64,000 nt of DNA, taken from Paenibacillus sp. JDR-2 (GTDB lineage Bacteria > Bacillota > Bacilli > Paenibacillales > Paenibacillaceae). The DNA lies in NCBI RefSeq assembly GCF_000023585.1, contig NC_012914.1:210001-274000 (forward strand). Direction: 5' to 3'. Under the pieces are notes generated by a model. The model did not search any database. It worked only from the letters and a program-made list of their open reading frames with translations, and was not told the DNA's origin. Below, in pieces: positions 32,755 to 41,458 of this stretch (position 1 is the first letter of the stretch; every line of letters begins with the position of its first letter). The translations under genes were made by a program, and so were the position numbers.

Positions 32755-34491
32755 ATGAAAAGGAATATGGCATTAATGCTTTCTGCTGCATTGCTAGGTG
32801 TAAGCTTGACAGCATGTTCTTCTTCCAATGATTCATCAAACAACAATGTGAAAGCGTCTTCAAGCCCTGAGGCAAGTTCTAATGCAACAAGCTCCGAGAG
32901 TCCCGCATTGTCCGGGGATGACCTCGCCTTCTCGAAATTCCCCAAACCCGTTGACGTTCACATCGGCATGGTGGTGGACCCGACGGACAAAACGCTGCCG
33001 GAAGGCGACAGCGTAAGCAACAACCAATATACGCGTTACTTGAAAGACAAGTACAACATCAACGTGATCGTGGATTGGACTGCCGCTACCGGCAACGACT
33101 TCAAGCAAAAGGTCAGCCTGACGATCGCATCGGGCAAGCTGCCTGACGGCATGGTGGTCGACGACCGCTCCTTCATGACGAAAGCCGCAAGTTCAGGGCT
33201 GCTGTACGATATTGGCGATCTTTTTGATCAATACGCGTCCAAACAGGTTAAAGATATTATGGCAAGTACCGAAGGCCGCGCCATGGAGAACGCCAGCTAC
33301 AAAGGCAAAATGGTGTCGCTACCGAACATTACGGTAGACACCGACGGCGTACACGTGATGTGGATCCGCAAGGACTGGCTCGATAAGCTGAGTCTGCCGG
33401 TGCCGAAGACGACTGCCGATCTCGAGAAAACAGCTAAAGCGTTTATGGATAACAAGCTGGGCGGGGACAAAACCATTGGTATTGCCGGCCCATCCAAAAA
33501 CTCGTTCCCGTATTCCACGTTCCTGGTCTCTTCCAACAATATGGCTGGATTTGACCCGATCTTCGGTGCGATGGATGCTTATCCGGGCTACTGGCTCGAC
33601 AATGGCGACGGTACGGTATCGTACGGAACAACATCCGAAAATACGAAGAAAACATTGGCTTTGCTGGCCGATTGGTATAAAAAAGGTCTTATCGACCCTG
33701 AGGTGGGTACCCGCGATAACACGGGGGATCCGATCAACGCGAACCAGACGGGTATTTTCTTCGGACCATGGTGGGCCGGCGGTTACGGCAACGGGGACTC
33801 CTTCAAGAACGACCCGACGGCCAACTGGCAGGCTTATCCGGTCTACTCCGATGACGGCAAATGGAATACGCATATGAAAACAACGGGCAGCACGTACACC
33901 GTTATCAGCAAAAATGCCAAGCCGGACGTTGTTAAAGCCATTCTGATCATGAACAATGCCCTTGTGCGTGATGAAGCAACCTTCGACCTGTCCGTTGCGG
34001 TGGGTTGGTATCCGCTCCGTAACGTAATGGCTGCGGCGAACGAAACGGAATACGAGTATACCGAATTGATGAAAGTTCTGAAAGGCGAGACGGAACCTGA
34101 ATCTTACAACGTACCGAACAGCTTGTACAAACTGATGTATGCCGATGCGAAAAAAGTAAGAGACGTCGTTAAACCGCCGTATGACGAACTGGGCGTGACT
34201 AATTACAGCACGGCTAACTTCGGCGACTTCCAGCGACTCTATTCTCTCTTGATCGGTGACCGTCCGTTTGCAACAACTCCAATCGACAAAAAGGTCTACA
34301 GCGTGACTTACAACCAGACCCCAACGATGGAAACCAAATGGGCGAACCTGAAGAAGATGGAGGATGAGACGGTTCTGAAGATCATCCTTGGCCAAGCGTC
34401 GCTCGACTCCTTCGATAAGTTCGTGAAGGACTGGAAAGCGCAAGGCGGAGATGAGATTACGGCGGAAGTTGCAGAGCTCTTGAAGAAATAA
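32755..34491 (+). CDS. Large ABC sugar-binding lipoprotein (locus 2)
   Basis: This 578-residue lipoprotein belongs to the large LipO/YtcQ-like group of CUT1 binding proteins, which accompany LplB/LplC-type permeases. The signal peptide ends in lipobox SLTAC and is followed by a Ser/Asn-rich linker. The mature part contains PVDVHIGMVVDPTD and a Trp-rich ligand-lobe region (GPWWAGGYG). The length is normal for this group and about 130 residues longer than the locus 1 lipoprotein. TAGGAGGGG lies before the ATG. The substrate is probably an oligosaccharide; no enzyme gene is adjacent to name it. Confidence 0.9.
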   Translation: MKRNMALMLSAALLGVSLTACSSSNDSSNNNVKASSSPEASSNATSSESPALSGDDLAFSKFPKPVDVHIGMVVDPTDKTLPEGDSVSNNQYTRYLKDKYNINVIVDWTAATGNDFKQKVSLTIASGKLPDGMVVDDRSFMTKAASSGLLYDIGDLFDQYASKQVKDIMASTEGRAMENASYKGKMVSLPNITVDTDGVHVMWIRKDWLDKLSLPVPKTTADLEKTAKAFMDNKLGGDKTIGIAGPSKNSFPYSTFLVSSNNMAGFDPIFGAMDAYPGYWLDNGDGTVSYGTTSENTKKTLALLADWYKKGLIDPEVGTRDNTGDPINANQTGIFFGPWWAGGYGNGDSFKNDPTANWQAYPVYSDDGKWNTHMKTTGSTYTVISKNAKPDVVKAILIMNNALVRDEATFDLSVAVGWYPLRNVMAAANETEYEYTELMKVLKGETEPESYNVPNSLYKLMYADAKKVRDVVKPPYDELGVTNYSTANFGDFQRLYSLLIGDRPFATTPIDKKVYSVTYNQTPTMETKWANLKKMEDETVLKIILGQASLDSFDKFVKDWKAQGGDEITAEVAELLKK

Positions 34492-34500
34492 GGATAAGCA

Positions 34501-34545
34501 AAGCTTGCGGAAGGCACCTTGCGTTTCGGTGCTTTTCGCAAGCTT
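34501..34545 (+). promoter_or_regulatory. Strong intercistronic hairpin between lipoprotein and permease genes
   Basis: AAGCTTGCG...GGCACC pairs with GGTGC...CGCAAGCTT, about 18 base pairs with one weak region. It occupies the same position as the hairpin in locus 1 and has no long T run. Differential expression of the lipoprotein is inferred. Confidence 0.65.
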
Positions 34546-34578
34546 TATCATCCATTAGAGTGACAGGAGGTTAGCCGC

Positions 34579-35469
34579 ATGAGGAAATTAGGCCATCAGA
34601 AGCACTATTATTTGATGCTGCTGCCGGGTATGGTCTGGCTTGTCATGTTCAGTATTGTGCCTATGTTCGGGATTCTGATGGCATTTCAGAATTATAATCC
34701 GGGAAGCGGGCTGTTCAAATCCGAGTGGGTTGGACTTGAGAACTTCAAGTATATGTTTCAGCTGAATGACAGTAAAACCGTAATCAGGAACACCTTAATT
34801 ATTGCCGTAGGAAAAATCGTGCTTAATCTGATTGTCCCGCTTGTCTTTGCTATATTGCTGAACGAGCTTCGCAACCTGCGGTACAAGAAGCTGGTTCAGA
34901 CGGTTGTTTATCTGCCGCACTTTCTGTCATGGGTTATCATGTCCACCATTGTTATCGGAATCTTCGGCTATTATGGCGTTGTAAATACAGTCTTCGGTTA
35001 TTTCGGAGCGGATCCCAAGCTGTTTATGGCGGATGCGGGAATCTTTCGGCAGCTGATCGTAGGCACGGACGTCTGGAAGGAATTCGGATATAACGCGATT
35101 ATCTATCTGGCGGCACTTACGGGCGTCAATCCTAATCTGTACGAAGCGGCCGCTATCGACGGGGCCAATCGTTGGCAGTTAATCCGGCATGTCACGCTTC
35201 CGGCACTGATCACTACGGTCGTCCTGTTAGGGGTCTTAAGTCTTGGCAACGTGCTTAACGCAAACTTTGATCAGGTCTATAACTTGTATAACCCGCTTGT
35301 GTATTCGACGGGAGATGTTTTGGATACTTGGGTCTACCGGCTAGGCTTGCAAAATCTTCAATTCTCGCTGGCGACGGCGGCTGGTTTATTCAAGTCGGTC
35401 ATTAGCTTTGTGCTGATTTATATCTCTTATCGTCTGGCCTATCGTTATGCCGATTACACGATATTCTAA
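34579..35469 (+). CDS. CUT1 ABC permease, LplB-like (locus 2)
   Basis: This 296-residue inner-membrane protein has about six hydrophobic helices. The N-terminal LMLLPGMVWLVMFSIVPMFG and the EAA loop NLYEAAAIDGANRWQ are typical of LplB/YteP-type permeases. The ribosome site is CAGGAGG. It would pair with the next gene product to import the ligand of the preceding lipoprotein. No ATPase gene is nearby. Confidence 0.93.
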   Translation: MRKLGHQKHYYLMLLPGMVWLVMFSIVPMFGILMAFQNYNPGSGLFKSEWVGLENFKYMFQLNDSKTVIRNTLIIAVGKIVLNLIVPLVFAILLNELRNLRYKKLVQTVVYLPHFLSWVIMSTIVIGIFGYYGVVNTVFGYFGADPKLFMADAGIFRQLIVGTDVWKEFGYNAIIYLAALTGVNPNLYEAAAIDGANRWQLIRHVTLPALITTVVLLGVLSLGNVLNANFDQVYNLYNPLVYSTGDVLDTWVYRLGLQNLQFSLATAAGLFKSVISFVLIYISYRLAYRYADYTIF

Positions 35470-35484
35470 GAGGAGGGCGCTGCT

Positions 35485-36372
35485 GTGGTCAGGAATACAA
35501 CATTAGGTTCACGGGCGTTTGATATTGCGAATATCATCCTTCTCGGGCTGCTCGTTATAAGCTGCGTTTATCCGCTGTGGTACACCTTCTGTGTATCCAT
35601 CTCCGAGAAATCCGCCGCTAACGCGGGTCTGGTAACGATTTACCCGATCGGCTTCTCTTTGACGCCGTATAAGGAAATTATTAACGACAGCATGTTCTTT
35701 AACGCTTTCTGGATTTCGATCCAGCGTACCGTGCTTGGCACAAGCTTCGCCCTGCTGATGACGGTATTAATGGCTTATCCTCTGGCACGACCGCAGAAGG
35801 ATTTCAAAACGCGCAATATATTCATGTGGATCCTGGTCTTCTGCATGTTGTTTAGCGGCGGCCTGATTCCATGGTATCTTACCATTCAGAATTATCACCT
35901 GATCGATTCGATCTGGGCGCTGGTGCTAGGCGGCGGGGTACCGGTATTCGACGTGATCCTGATCATGAACTTCTTCCGCAATCTGCCGAAGGAGCTGAAT
36001 GAAGCGGCGGTTGTCGACGGAGCGGGTCCGTGGTCGGTTCTGTTCCGGGTCTATGTCCCATGCTCGATCCCCGTGCTGGCTGCGGTAGCGTTGTTCATCA
36101 GCGTCTACCACTGGAACGAGTTCTTTAACGGCTTGGTGCTGAGTAACACGCAGTCCAGCTATCCGCTTCAGACCTATATCCAGCAGCTTGTCGTTAACAT
36201 TCCGGTTGGCACGAACTTGACGCCGGAGCAGTACAAGAAGCTGTCCGAGCTGTCCAACCGGACGCTTAATTCGGCCAAGGTATTTATCGCCATGGTGCCG
36301 ATGCTGGTCGTTTATCCCTTCCTGCAGAAATACTTCGTATCCGGCATTATGCTGGGCGCCGTAAAAGAGTAA
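35485..36372 (+). CDS. CUT1 ABC permease, LplC-like (locus 2)
   Basis: This 295-residue inner-membrane protein starts with GTG after GAGGAGGG, 15 bases behind the previous gene. The EAA loop reads ELNEAAVVDGAGPWSV. The C-terminus KYFVSGIMLGAVKE is the canonical ending of LplC/YtcP-type permeases, so the gene is complete. It is the last gene of locus 2. Confidence 0.93.
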   Translation: MVRNTTLGSRAFDIANIILLGLLVISCVYPLWYTFCVSISEKSAANAGLVTIYPIGFSLTPYKEIINDSMFFNAFWISIQRTVLGTSFALLMTVLMAYPLARPQKDFKTRNIFMWILVFCMLFSGGLIPWYLTIQNYHLIDSIWALVLGGGVPVFDVILIMNFFRNLPKELNEAAVVDGAGPWSVLFRVYVPCSIPVLAAVALFISVYHWNEFFNGLVLSNTQSSYPLQTYIQQLVVNIPVGTNLTPEQYKKLSELSNRTLNSAKVFIAMVPMLVVYPFLQKYFVSGIMLGAVKE

Positions 36373-36420
36373 AAATTAAAGAACCACATCCTTTGGGGAT
36401 GTGGTTCTTTAATTTTTTTG
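36371..36420. terminator. Bidirectional terminator between locus 2 and the membrane-protein pair
   Basis: A long stem (AAATTAAAGAACCACATCC against GGATGTGGTTCTTTAATTT) has T runs on both strands. It can end locus 2 on the plus strand and the convergent gene pair on the minus strand. Its core GAACCACAT recurs in hairpins at 37508 and 42430. Confidence 0.88.
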
Positions 36421-36918
36421 CCGGCGATGATTGGAAAAAGCTGCTCGGCACGCCCATAGTTGAATGCTGAGAACGACCAGGTAGATGGGGATGGAGTAGA
36501 GGATGCAGTAGCCGTGTTTGTAGTGGAATACGCCAAACTTGACTCCAAGCCATTCGAACAGGATAGCGATGGCTGCCCATACAAGGATATATCCGATGGT
36601 TATGATTCCGGATATTCGGAAACGCTCAAACCCATAGATATACAAGTATCCGAAAGGGGCATACATCAGATACGAGATGAAATCAAAAAACTCATAGCTT
36701 GATCTATCGCCAACATCGTAAAAGTCGAATGGAGGTATAGCAATCGTATGGTCAAACATAAGCCCTAACGTGACGCTTATAAGCATATTAAAACAGGTCT
36801 GCAAGGGAGAGGGCGTTCGCGGCAGCAGCCGATAGAAGGTGAAGCCTACTGTCATCAGCGAGATCACATATAACTCATTGCTATTGAATTGCTGGTCATA
36901 AACGATTGATTCCATCAT
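36409..36918 (-). CDS. Small multi-pass membrane protein
   Basis: This 169-residue protein has about four to five hydrophobic helices and a basic C-terminus (SNHRRQKN). A helix near the end (YLVVLSIQLWACR) and the overall size resemble small paired membrane proteins of spore-forming Firmicutes (the CBO0543-like group); that link is from memory. The start is the ATG forming ATGA with the stop of the upstream partner, nine bases after AGAAGG; a GTG 30 bases upstream is also in frame. The function is unknown. Its stop codon lies within the bidirectional terminator region. Confidence 0.65.
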   Translation of the reverse strand: MMESIVYDQQFNSNELYVISLMTVGFTFYRLLPRTPSPLQTCFNMLISVTLGLMFDHTIAIPPFDFYDVGDRSSYEFFDFISYLMYAPFGYLYIYGFERFRISGIITIGYILVWAAIAILFEWLGVKFGVFHYKHGYCILYSIPIYLVVLSIQLWACRAAFSNHRRQKN

Positions 36919-37388
36919 CGAATCCATCCTTCTTTTGAAGCCATCCACTGGAAGACCTTACCGCACAGCAGGGTGTATACCATGACTAGGAGAATCATGA
37001 GGGACTCATTAAGGTAATTCCATTCTCTATAAATAAGAACCTGATTCCATCGCAGCTCCATGCCGAGCAGCAGCTGAATGACAAAGGCGTAGACTGTTAT
37101 ACCGATCCGTACGCTTATCTTTGGCGACATGAGAAAAACATTTGCAAAAGCAAGCAGAATAAAGGTTATGGTTAAGTCATTATGCAGAATCAAAGCGATA
37201 AAATGCGGGATGTTCTGATTAATTTGGAATAGCTTCATGTTTAAACTGCTAATGGTCAGCTTGTTCGTAAGCACGACTTCAATGGCCATAAATAAAAGGA
37301 GGTTGGCCGCAAGCGGCAGCTTAAGGCGCAGATTCATCAGCACTTGAATACAAAACCATGCGTATAGAATAAAAATAACAATGACCAC
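36915..37388 (-). CDS. Small multi-pass membrane protein, partner of the next gene
   Basis: This 157-residue protein has about five hydrophobic helices and almost no soluble parts. A GTG start with an excellent ribosome site (AAAGGAGGG) is chosen. The frame is open 43 codons farther upstream, but those starts have no ribosome site and lie near a hairpin. It overlaps the downstream gene by four bases (ATGA), so the two are translationally coupled. The two products are similar in size and topology and may be distant paralogues acting together. I cannot assign a function. Confidence 0.65.
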   Translation of the reverse strand: MVIVIFILYAWFCIQVLMNLRLKLPLAANLLLFMAIEVVLTNKLTISSLNMKLFQINQNIPHFIALILHNDLTITFILLAFANVFLMSPKISVRIGITVYAFVIQLLLGMELRWNQVLIYREWNYLNESLMILLVMVYTLLCGKVFQWMASKEGWIR

Positions 37389-37507
37389 CGGGGACCCTCC
37401 TTTCGTATCCAATCCAGTCTGAGGGTAGATTTCCCTTTGTATGTTAAGAATATCCATTGTTAGAATGGATATAGGCAGCTGAAGGCCCGAATTGACAGTG
37501 CTGACGG

Positions 37508-37537
37508 TGAACCACATTTACAAGGGAATGTGGTTTT
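37508..37537. promoter_or_regulatory. Hairpin with T tail in the divergent intergenic region
   Basis: GAACCACATT pairs with AATGTGGTT around a loop and is followed by TTTTTG. No gene ends here on either strand: it lies upstream of both the minus-strand membrane pair and the plus-strand regulator. On the plus strand it looks like an attenuator in the leader of the regulator gene. Confidence 0.45.
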
Positions 37538-37617
37538 TGTTATTGGATTTATATTATTATGCAACTAGCAGAGTAAGCGCATATGAAGGCTTAGGAAACT
37601 ATGAAGGGGAACGGGTT

Positions 37618-39246
37618 ATGGAACAGTTTGATCTTATGAATACGATTATCGAAATCGGAGAAGTAACGTATTTGTTTGAATCCGAGGACTGGCGGCTGGA
37701 GCCGCAGGAGATAACAAAACCGACTTTTCTGTTTTTCGAAAAAATTCAGGGGACTTTTATATTGAACGGAGTACCTATTCAACTAAACCGCAAGAGCTCG
37801 TTTATGCTCGAGCCGGGCATGACGATAGAAGCACAAAGCGTCGGCGGTCAGGAAGTGAAGCTATATCGCATTACCTTCGAGCTGTTTCAATTATCGGAGA
37901 AATCGGCCTCGCATAGAATGTACGAGCTGGCTTCTTTCCCGGTAACCGGCAGTATTCAGCAGGACCAGTACCAGATCCAGAAGCTTGTCTTTGTAATCGC
38001 CGAGGAAACCACTGAAGGAAAACGGGATGCGTCATCCGGCAGGTCAGACAGCAAACGGGCTGAGCTGCAGATGTATGAGCTGCTTGAGCTGCTGCTTGGA
38101 AGCACCCCGGCCGTGTCGCCTGGCGGCGATAAGCGGGCGATCCAGAAAACCATCCCCTACATGCATCGCGCCTATGATTCCGATATTACGCTCGAGATGC
38201 TGGCCGATATGGCCGGGATGCATCCCTCTTACTATTCGCAGATGTTTAAGCAGGAGCTTAATATGTCTCCGATTACTTTCCTTACCCGGATCCGGATGAA
38301 TCGTGCCAAGGAGGAGCTGCTTCTGACTGGGCGGAAAATGGGTGAGATCGCCAGCCGGGTAGGCTATAAGGATTCCTTTTATTTCAGCCGAAGGTTTAAG
38401 GAATATACGGGCTGCGCGCCAACGATGTACAAGGAGTGGCCTAAGCCCAGCATCATTTCCTTGTCGTATGCTTATACGGATCATCTGCTTACGCTTGGCA
38501 TTACGCCGGTTGCCGCCCAGGTTTATAAGGAAATACCGAATACGACCAGAACGTTGGCTTTGCCTTTTCACGGCTCCGATGTATGGCAGGTCAGCCGTCA
38601 GACTTTCCTGGAAGCGAAGCCTGATCTCGTTATCGGCAAGGACAACGTAACTTCGAAGGCCCGGGAATTAATCGGCGATTTGGCTCCGATAGTTACGATT
38701 CCGTGGGGCACGCTTCCTGTATTCGAGCATCTTCGCAAAATCGGAGAAACCGTTAATCGGGCTGAGGCGGCTGATGCATGGCTGGCGCAGCATGAGCGGC
38801 GGGTGTTGGATGCGCGCAGACATGTGAAAGCCGCCATAGGGAATGCCACGGTTACCATCTGCGTAGTTGGCGACTACGGAATACGCATATACGGCAATCG
38901 TAATATAGGACATGTATTTTATGAGTCGCTTGAATTGTCCATGCCTCCACGTCTCAAGCAGGATATGGAAGAGCATGCGGGCGCTAAATTATTCAATTGG
39001 AAAGCGATTTCGGCGGATCAGCTGATGGAATACGATTCCGATTATCTACTTGTCGTGCTTCGGTCAGGCGTAATGGCGCGGGAGAATTGGAGACAGCTTG
39101 CGACCCATTCCGGTTATCTTCAGCATAAGGCGGTTCGCCGCAATCGGGTTCATTTTCTGGACTGGGACAGATGGGTTGTATACGCGCCAATGTCCATCGA
39201 CAACCAGCTGGATGAAGCGGTTGAGCGCTTAACGGGCATGCATTAA
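37618..39246 (+). CDS. AraC-type activator with siderophore-binding domain (Btr-like)
   Basis: This 542-residue cytoplasmic regulator probably senses an imported iron-siderophore and activates the uptake genes downstream. Residues ~1-170 form an N-terminal AraC-type sensory region. The double helix-turn-helix lies at ~180-280 (LEMLADMAGMHPSYYSQMF and MGEIASRVGYKDSFYFSRRF-like). Residues ~285-540 resemble periplasmic iron-siderophore binding proteins (SLSYAYTDHLLTLGITPVAA, KPDLVIGKDN). This fusion is the architecture of Bacillus subtilis Btr (YbbB), which controls feuABC. The ATG follows GAAGGGGAA; the frame is open 42 codons upstream without a better start. A Fur box and two FecCD permease genes follow, supporting the role. 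Confidence 0.87.
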   Translation: MEQFDLMNTIIEIGEVTYLFESEDWRLEPQEITKPTFLFFEKIQGTFILNGVPIQLNRKSSFMLEPGMTIEAQSVGGQEVKLYRITFELFQLSEKSASHRMYELASFPVTGSIQQDQYQIQKLVFVIAEETTEGKRDASSGRSDSKRAELQMYELLELLLGSTPAVSPGGDKRAIQKTIPYMHRAYDSDITLEMLADMAGMHPSYYSQMFKQELNMSPITFLTRIRMNRAKEELLLTGRKMGEIASRVGYKDSFYFSRRFKEYTGCAPTMYKEWPKPSIISLSYAYTDHLLTLGITPVAAQVYKEIPNTTRTLALPFHGSDVWQVSRQTFLEAKPDLVIGKDNVTSKARELIGDLAPIVTIPWGTLPVFEHLRKIGETVNRAEAADAWLAQHERRVLDARRHVKAAIGNATVTICVVGDYGIRIYGNRNIGHVFYESLELSMPPRLKQDMEEHAGAKLFNWKAISADQLMEYDSDYLLVVLRSGVMARENWRQLATHSGYLQHKAVRRNRVHFLDWDRWVVYAPMSIDNQLDEAVERLTGMH

Positions 39247-39321
39247 CACGGTAATCTAATAATTCTCCAAACAAAAACTCTTAGAATAGACCATGGACGT
39301 CTAATAGGTTCGGCTCTATCA

Positions 39322-39340
39322 TTGATAATGATAATCAATA
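39322..39340. promoter_or_regulatory. Fur box upstream of the siderophore permeases
   Basis: TTGATAATGATAATCAATA contains TGATAAT-G-ATAATCA, one base from the 7-1-7 Fur consensus of Bacillus. Repression by Fur under iron-replete conditions is inferred. It also serves as a marker that the locus is for iron rather than another FecCD substrate. Confidence 0.82.
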
Positions 39341-39439
39341 CTGTTTCGAGGTGATGACATCATCGGTACATACAAAGGGGGAGCCGTAGAGCAACGCGTC
39401 AAGCTATTCAAGAGAATCACCGTTTTTTTAATAGCTTTA

Positions 39440-40393
39440 TTGGCTCTGCTAGCTTCTATGTTCCTGGCCATCTCTTACGGAGCGAAGGAATTAACCCTGT
39501 CGACCATATGGACAGCCGTTTTTCATTATGATGCCGACTTGACTGCGCACCAGGTTATACACGAGCTGCGTCTTCCCCGAGTAATTGGGGCGGCCGTTGT
39601 AGGTGCGGCATTCGCAGTGGCTGGGGCCCTGATGCAAGGGGTGACGCGTAACCCGCTTGCGGATACGGGGATCTTGGGCGTAAATGCGGGTGCAACCTGC
39701 GTTGTTGCTCTTTGTTTTGCCTTTTTGCCGAACATGCCGTATCTGGGGCTTATCGGATGCTCTTTCTTGGGAGCTTTGCTGTGCACCCTCTTCATATTCG
39801 GAATGGGCATCCGATTACCAGGCGGACTAACGCCGCTGCGGCTGACGATTGCCGGATCCGTAGTAGCCGCCATGCTGGGAGCGATAAGCACCGGCATTGC
39901 GATCTATTATGATCTTAGCCAGGATCTTGCGTTCTGGTTCTCGGGCGGAGTATCCGGCGTAAAATGGCTTCATTTGAAGCTTCTTGTGCCGATCATTCTG
40001 TCTACCTTGATTCTTTCGTTTGCGCTGAGCAGGAACATTTCTTTACTCGCGTTAGGCGAAGAGGTCGGGGTTAATCTAGGGGGGCGTATCAAGCAGACCA
40101 GGATATTGGCTATTACCGCGTGTGTTATTCTTGCCGGTGTATCGGTATCTGCAGCTGGTTCGGTATCCTTCGTGGGGCTTATCATCCCCCACATATCCCG
40201 GAAGCTGGTTGGCGTAGATTATCGGGCTATTATTCCGTTGTCCGCTATATTGGGCGCAACGCTGCTTGTCATGGCCGATTTGGCGGCCAGGATGGTGAAT
40301 CCGCCAAGAGAATTTGCGTTAAGCGCAATGGTAGCGCTGCTTGGCGTTCCTTACTTTTTATACGTGGCCCGAAAAGAGAAGAGGAATTTGTAA
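39440..40393 (+). CDS. FecCD-family siderophore ABC permease (first), start uncertain
   Basis: This inner-membrane permease of the BtuC/FecCD family is 317 residues from the first available TTG. Motifs include ELRLPRVIGAAVVGAAFAVAG, QGVTRNPLADTGILGVNAG and the C-terminal GLIIPHISRKLVGVDYR. The normal N-terminal region is missing from this start: the frame continues upstream as VEQRVKLFKRITVFLIALL, which would give the usual ~335 residues. No ATG, GTG or TTG is there; only GTA at 39386, about five bases after AAGGGG. The gene therefore either uses a rare start codon or carries a base change. It overlaps the second permease gene by one base. Confidence 0.85.
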   Translation: MALLASMFLAISYGAKELTLSTIWTAVFHYDADLTAHQVIHELRLPRVIGAAVVGAAFAVAGALMQGVTRNPLADTGILGVNAGATCVVALCFAFLPNMPYLGLIGCSFLGALLCTLFIFGMGIRLPGGLTPLRLTIAGSVVAAMLGAISTGIAIYYDLSQDLAFWFSGGVSGVKWLHLKLLVPIILSTLILSFALSRNISLLALGEEVGVNLGGRIKQTRILAITACVILAGVSVSAAGSVSFVGLIIPHISRKLVGVDYRAIIPLSAILGATLLVMADLAARMVNPPREFALSAMVALLGVPYFLYVARKEKRNL

Positions 40394-41421
40394 TGGGTTT
40401 GAAAACATGGCGCTTCGGAAATAAACGGGCGGGCCGCGCACTGTTCGCAGGGATGGTCCTGATGACCATCTGCGTGGTGGTCCTTTTATTCAGTTTAAAC
40501 ACGGGTACGATAAAGCTGTCGCCTATGCAAGTACTAAGGACATTGTTAGGACTTGGTACGGCAAAGGAAGAGACCGTGTTGTTTGATTACCGGATGCCTA
40601 GGATCTTAATCACGATGCTGGCAGGGATCGGGCTTGGAATCTCCGGTTCGATTCTGCAGGGCATTTTTCGGAATCCGCTCGCAGATCCCGGTGTTGTAGG
40701 ACTTAATGCCGGATCGGCTGTTGGACTTGTTATATTTGTCTCCTTCTTCCAATCGCTTGAAGCGATGTCGGCGCTGCTCATCCCGTTGTTTACTTTTAGC
40801 GGAGCGCTGCTCACGGCTATATTGATTGGTCTGCTCTCTTACGAGCGTAATCAAAGCCTGCAGCCGGCGCGGGTTATTCTCGTTGGGATTGCGGTTGCGG
40901 CCGGATTAAGCGCATTAACCTTATTCCTATCGCTTCGGCTTGACTCGGAGACTTATACCTTCGCGGCGAGATGGCTAGTCGGAAATGTATGGAGCCGATC
41001 CTGGGTTCATGTGATTGCCTTGCTTCCGTGGATTGTTGGCTTTGGCATCTACGCCCAGCTGCAAGCGAGAAGCTTAAACGCGCTGGCTTTAGGCGACGAG
41101 ACCGTAATTAGCATCGGCTTGTCGCTTCAACGCAAGCGGATCGGGCTGCTTATCGCGGCAGTGTCCATCTCGAGCGCAAGCGTTGCAATGGCAGGCGGGA
41201 TTGGGTTTATCGGGTTTGTAGCGCCGCATTTGGCCCGGCGTCTGGTGGGCGTCTCGCACCAATACGTGATTCCTATCTCCGGCATGCTGGGTTTGGTTAT
41301 TCTCGTCCTGGCCGATACGGCGGGGAGAACCCTGTTCCTTCCCAGCCAGATTCCGGCCGGCGTACTAGTTGCCGCTATTGGCGCACCGTATTTCCTCTAT
41401 TTATTGCTAAGGAAATCTTAA
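40393..41421 (+). CDS. FecCD-family siderophore ABC permease (second)
   Basis: This 342-residue inner-membrane permease starts inside TAATG, overlapping the previous gene by one base. It carries the family motifs RMPRILITMLAGIGLGISG, QGIFRNPLADPGVVGLNAG and GFIGFVAPHLARRLVGVSH. About nine hydrophobic segments are visible, as in BtuC-type proteins. It should form a heterodimer with the first permease. A longer in-frame reading upstream is a shadow of the previous gene and was not used. Confidence 0.92.
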   Translation: MGLKTWRFGNKRAGRALFAGMVLMTICVVVLLFSLNTGTIKLSPMQVLRTLLGLGTAKEETVLFDYRMPRILITMLAGIGLGISGSILQGIFRNPLADPGVVGLNAGSAVGLVIFVSFFQSLEAMSALLIPLFTFSGALLTAILIGLLSYERNQSLQPARVILVGIAVAAGLSALTLFLSLRLDSETYTFAARWLVGNVWSRSWVHVIALLPWIVGFGIYAQLQARSLNALALGDETVISIGLSLQRKRIGLLIAAVSISSASVAMAGGIGFIGFVAPHLARRLVGVSHQYVIPISGMLGLVILVLADTAGRTLFLPSQIPAGVLVAAIGAPYFLYLLLRKS

Positions 41422-41458
41422 GTACCACATTTAAATACAGATGAATTGAGGCTGAAAA

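Noticed and set aside
33319..34551. A 410-codon minus-strand frame opposite the locus 2 lipoprotein gene
   Set aside because: Same reasons: no domain, no ribosome site, and complete overlap with a lipoprotein having clear family features.
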